NCBI RefSeq assembly: GCF_014836415.1
Contig: NZ_JACSQY010000003.1
Location: forward strand, 1-64,000
Source of the DNA: Sporosarcina gallistercoris
Lineage (GTDB): Bacteria > Bacillota > Bacilli > Bacillales_A > Planococcaceae
Direction: 5' to 3'
DNA: 64,000 bases
This document shows positions 61,887 to 64,000 of the stretch, one piece after another. The position numbers and the translations under genes are program-made. Below the pieces are notes generated by a model, which was given only the letters and a program-made list of their open reading frames with translations, had not been told where the DNA came from and ran no database searches. Position 1 is the first letter of the stretch. Each line of letters opens with the position of its first letter.

Positions 61887-61987
61887 GTGCATAACCCCTT
61901 GTATTCAATAATGAGTGCATTAGTTCTTAAGCGTTCTATACCCATAATTGAAGGGAACGTATCCTCATGTGGTAAAAACCTTGTGGA

Positions 61988-62485
61988 TCATTTTCTGTTC
62001 AGTTTCCAAATGGAATAATTCAACATCCATGCAAACGAAACCCATCCCAAGTAAGGAACGAGTAATTTTCCAGCCAATTTGTCGACTTTGTTGAACTCAT
62101 AGGCGGTTAAAGAAATCATCGCAAACAAAATAGTCATTTCGATAAGTGCTGTTCCGCGTAAATTCCATTTGAAAAAGAGAAAGGACCAGATGTAATTCAG
62201 TCCTAATTGCAGTTCATAGGGGGTCAGTACTTTTCGTGCTACGCTCGGCTTGGAATGCTGTTCTGCCCGGTATTTCGCATAGCCCATCAATCCATATAAA
62301 GCCGTCCAAGCGATTGGAAATACAGAAGGAGGCGGGCTGAACGAAGGTTTTTCCAGGTTGGCATATTGCTTTTGGGTATTTCGATTCGCTAGCCAGCCGG
62401 TTATCGAACCGCCGATAATAGGTACTAAAATATTCCTAGCTAATTTCCCCCGATTCATGGGTGCAGCCGCTTCAGGGTTTTTCAA
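61988..62485 (-). CDS. TspO/MBR family tryptophan-rich sensory protein
   Basis: 165-aa five-helix membrane protein of the translocator-protein family, binding porphyrins in relatives. Diagnostic are YANLEKPSFSPPPSVFPIAWTALYGLMGYA (about 42-71), LNYIWSFLFFKW and the closing VPYLGWVSFAWMLNYSIWKLN. TTG at 62485 has AAAGGAGTCG eight bases upstream. ctaB, a haem-synthesis gene, is close by on the other strand. Confidence 0.92.
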   Translation of the reverse strand: MKNPEAAAPMNRGKLARNILVPIIGGSITGWLANRNTQKQYANLEKPSFSPPPSVFPIAWTALYGLMGYAKYRAEQHSKPSVARKVLTPYELQLGLNYIWSFLFFKWNLRGTALIEMTILFAMISLTAYEFNKVDKLAGKLLVPYLGWVSFAWMLNYSIWKLNRK

Positions 62486-62615
62486 TTTTATCGACTCCTT
62501 TCAATTGTTTTTCTTATTCCCTGTATCGATCCAGTAAAACGGATGTGGCACCAGTTGAATAGTATAGGAAAGTAAAGGGTAGAGGGTTGCTAAACCACGG
62601 AAAGGGTGAAATGGT

Positions 62616-63242
62616 ATGAGTATGCAACAAAGTCAGACGATGGTTGTCACGGGAACTGGAAGTGTCACGGGGAAACCTGATCTGGTCACCATTCAGCTTG
62701 GAATCACAACTCATGCGGAACAATTAGCTGATGCCCAAGCTGAAAATACGAAACGCTCCCAGTCAGTAGTTTCTCGGCTTTCCACGTTAGGCGTACAGGA
62801 AAACGACATACAGACTTCATCGTATACAGTTTCTCCCCAATATGATTACATCGATGGCCAGCAACGTTTTCGAGATTATGAAGTACATCATCAGCTTCGT
62901 GTGACTTCGAGGACCGTGTCGAACATAGGGGAGATCATTGACGCTGCCGTACTGTCAGGTGCCACAGAGGTGTCTTCCATTCAATTCGGAATCGAACAGA
63001 TAACAGACCTTTATGAACATGCGTTAAGTAAAGCAGTTGAAAATGCGAAAGCTCATGCACAAGCGCTTGCATTAGCGGCTGAAGTAGTATTAAATCATGT
63101 ACCTGTGACTATTCAAGAAAGTTTACAAAGTGATGCTGGACCATTTGCTGTTCAAATGGGGAAAATGGCCGCTTCTCCGCGAATTGAGCCGGGTACATTA
63201 GAAATAGGGGCAACTGTTACTGTAACGTATAGTTATCGTTAA
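62616..63242 (+). CDS. SIMPL-domain (DUF541) protein
   Basis: 208-aa protein with the SIMPL/BP26-type fold: TMVVTGTGSVTGKPDLVTIQLGI at the N-terminus, TSSYTVSPQYDYIDGQQRFRDYEVHHQLRVTSR in the middle and RIEPGTLEIGATVTVTYSYR at the end. No signal peptide is visible, so it would be cytosolic, unlike many relatives. Function unknown; channel-like oligomers are known in the family. Confidence 0.9.
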   Translation: MSMQQSQTMVVTGTGSVTGKPDLVTIQLGITTHAEQLADAQAENTKRSQSVVSRLSTLGVQENDIQTSSYTVSPQYDYIDGQQRFRDYEVHHQLRVTSRTVSNIGEIIDAAVLSGATEVSSIQFGIEQITDLYEHALSKAVENAKAHAQALALAAEVVLNHVPVTIQESLQSDAGPFAVQMGKMAASPRIEPGTLEIGATVTVTYSYR

Positions 63243-63409
63243 CCAAACAAGGATGAAAGAGGAGTCCACACCTTTGGAGAGACGGAATTCCAGAGAAATG
63301 TCACATTTTCTTCATTTCATGTCTTTCTGTTTCTGTCCGAATGATGATATAGTAGTATGGAGGAAATATGTCTTCTACCTTCTTATCATTCTTCAAAGGA
63401 TGCGAACTT

Positions 63410-64000
63410 ATGCAAAAAACAATGGAGCGAACTCTTGAAAAAGAACAGCATGCGTCAACGCTTGCTAGTGATCTGAAATACTTATTTAAAGGCCCTGTTC
63501 TCATTGCAAATATACTTCCTGTTTTCGCAGGGTTCTGGCTTGCTATCTATTTCTATGGCGGCACATTTGCGGAGTACATTTCTCTTTTTTTCTTAACGAT
63601 GACAGGTAGTACAATGCTGATGGCTGGAGCTCTTACGCTAAATAACTGGTACGAAGTGGACTTGGACCGAGTGATGGCGCGTACTCAAAAACGACCTACT
63701 GTAACCGGTAATATATCTATGGAGACAATCCTTAAAATCGGGATCGGGTTATCCGTATTAGGGGTCATCCTGCTATACGCGGCTTCACCAAGTGCAGCAA
63801 TTTACGGATTTGTAGGGTGGTTTACGTATGTCGTCCTGTATACGATGTGGTCAAAGCGGAAGTATACACTCAATACGGTTATTGGCAGTGTGTCAGGCGC
63901 TGTAACACCACTAATTGGCTGGGCAGCAGTAGGACCGTCTTATCACATGGTACCGATTGTATTGGCCATGGTCTTGTTCATCTGGCAGATGCCTCACACT
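63410..64000 (+). CDS. ctaB: Protoheme IX farnesyltransferase CtaB (partial, runs off the window)
   Basis: UbiA-superfamily prenyltransferase that makes haem O for cytochrome oxidase. The 197 visible residues include the first Asp-rich motif NNWYEVDLDRVMARTQKRP (about 76-94) and SGAVTPLIGWAAVG; the C-terminal third, with the second motif, lies beyond position 64000. AAAGGATG lies upstream of the ATG at 63410. Confidence 0.93.
   Translation, partial: MQKTMERTLEKEQHASTLASDLKYLFKGPVLIANILPVFAGFWLAIYFYGGTFAEYISLFFLTMTGSTMLMAGALTLNNWYEVDLDRVMARTQKRPTVTGNISMETILKIGIGLSVLGVILLYAASPSAAIYGFVGWFTYVVLYTMWSKRKYTLNTVIGSVSGAVTPLIGWAAVGPSYHMVPIVLAMVLFIWQMPHT

Noticed and set aside
63253..63438. 61-aa frame between the SIMPL gene and ctaB
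   Set aside because: It overlaps the ctaB start out of frame, has low complexity and no homology that I recognise; a weak AAAGAGGAG is present but the frame is not convincing.

Overview
The window is a stretch of a low-GC Gram-positive (Bacillota) chromosome, most likely a Planococcaceae member close to Sporosarcina. The reasons are strong AGGAGG ribosome sites with frequent TTG and GTG starts, T-box, SAM-I and yybP-ykoY riboswitches, menaquinone genes, and gene content that follows a Bacillus subtilis neighbourhood (a trnB-like tRNA cluster, yteA, menFDHBE, ytkD, ytmA, pckA, metK, ytoA, ytpA). The genus is inferred from general knowledge, not from a search.

Layout. 1-1630: seventeen tRNA genes on the + strand ending in a strong terminator. 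1636-9912: yteA, menA and the menF-menD-menH-menB-menE operon (no menC). 9966-15169: a Zur-boxed zinc-binding lipoprotein, yidD, dps, a small YjfB-like gene, malic enzyme, a Nudix hydrolase and a YtmA-type hydrolase. 15211-20764: pckA with a striking inverted repeat at its promoter, metK behind a SAM-I riboswitch, a gamma-carbonic-anhydrase-like protein, a YtpA-like hydrolase lacking its serine nucleophile, signal peptidase I and a small protein. 20885-25870: a UvrD-type helicase overlapping two fluoride-channel genes, then a large catalase.

25871-36522 is accessory-rich. It holds an arsenic cluster (arsR, arsB, arsC and a cysteine-tailed flavoprotein behind a second copy of the arsR operator), a surface nuclease, a T-box-controlled NhaC-type antiporter, the bpsA-bpsB alkylpyrone pair, a cupin, a YaiI protein, and a compact repeat element with an IS1182-type transposase fragment. 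36523-46084: aminopeptidase, a Na+/Ca2+-type exchanger, a manganese riboswitch in front of a kinase-like gene, a UvrA2-type ABC protein, an RNPP-type regulator, a DUF1992 protein and an MFS gene broken by one stop codon. 46262-64000: an RNA-methyltransferase-like gene, a CDF metal exporter behind an attenuator-like leader, argH under an ARG box, fabI, a cell-wall hydrolase with SLH domains, a second copy of the repeat element, a lipoprotein, brnQ, stress and transport genes, TspO and the start of ctaB.

Functional threads. menA and the men operon supply menaquinone, and ctaB (cut at the right edge) belongs to haem A synthesis. Metal and oxyanion handling recurs: a Zur site, arsenic genes, a CDF exporter, a CaCA exchanger, a Mn riboswitch and fluoride channels. 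RNA-based control is prominent, with three classic riboswitch or T-box leaders and one unexplained leader. The most unusual items are the Mn riboswitch reading into a kinase-like gene, the duplicated ArsR operator with a Cys-tailed flavoprotein, the leader ORF over a terminator ahead of the CDF gene, and the nested inverted repeats around dead IS1182-type transposase fragments.
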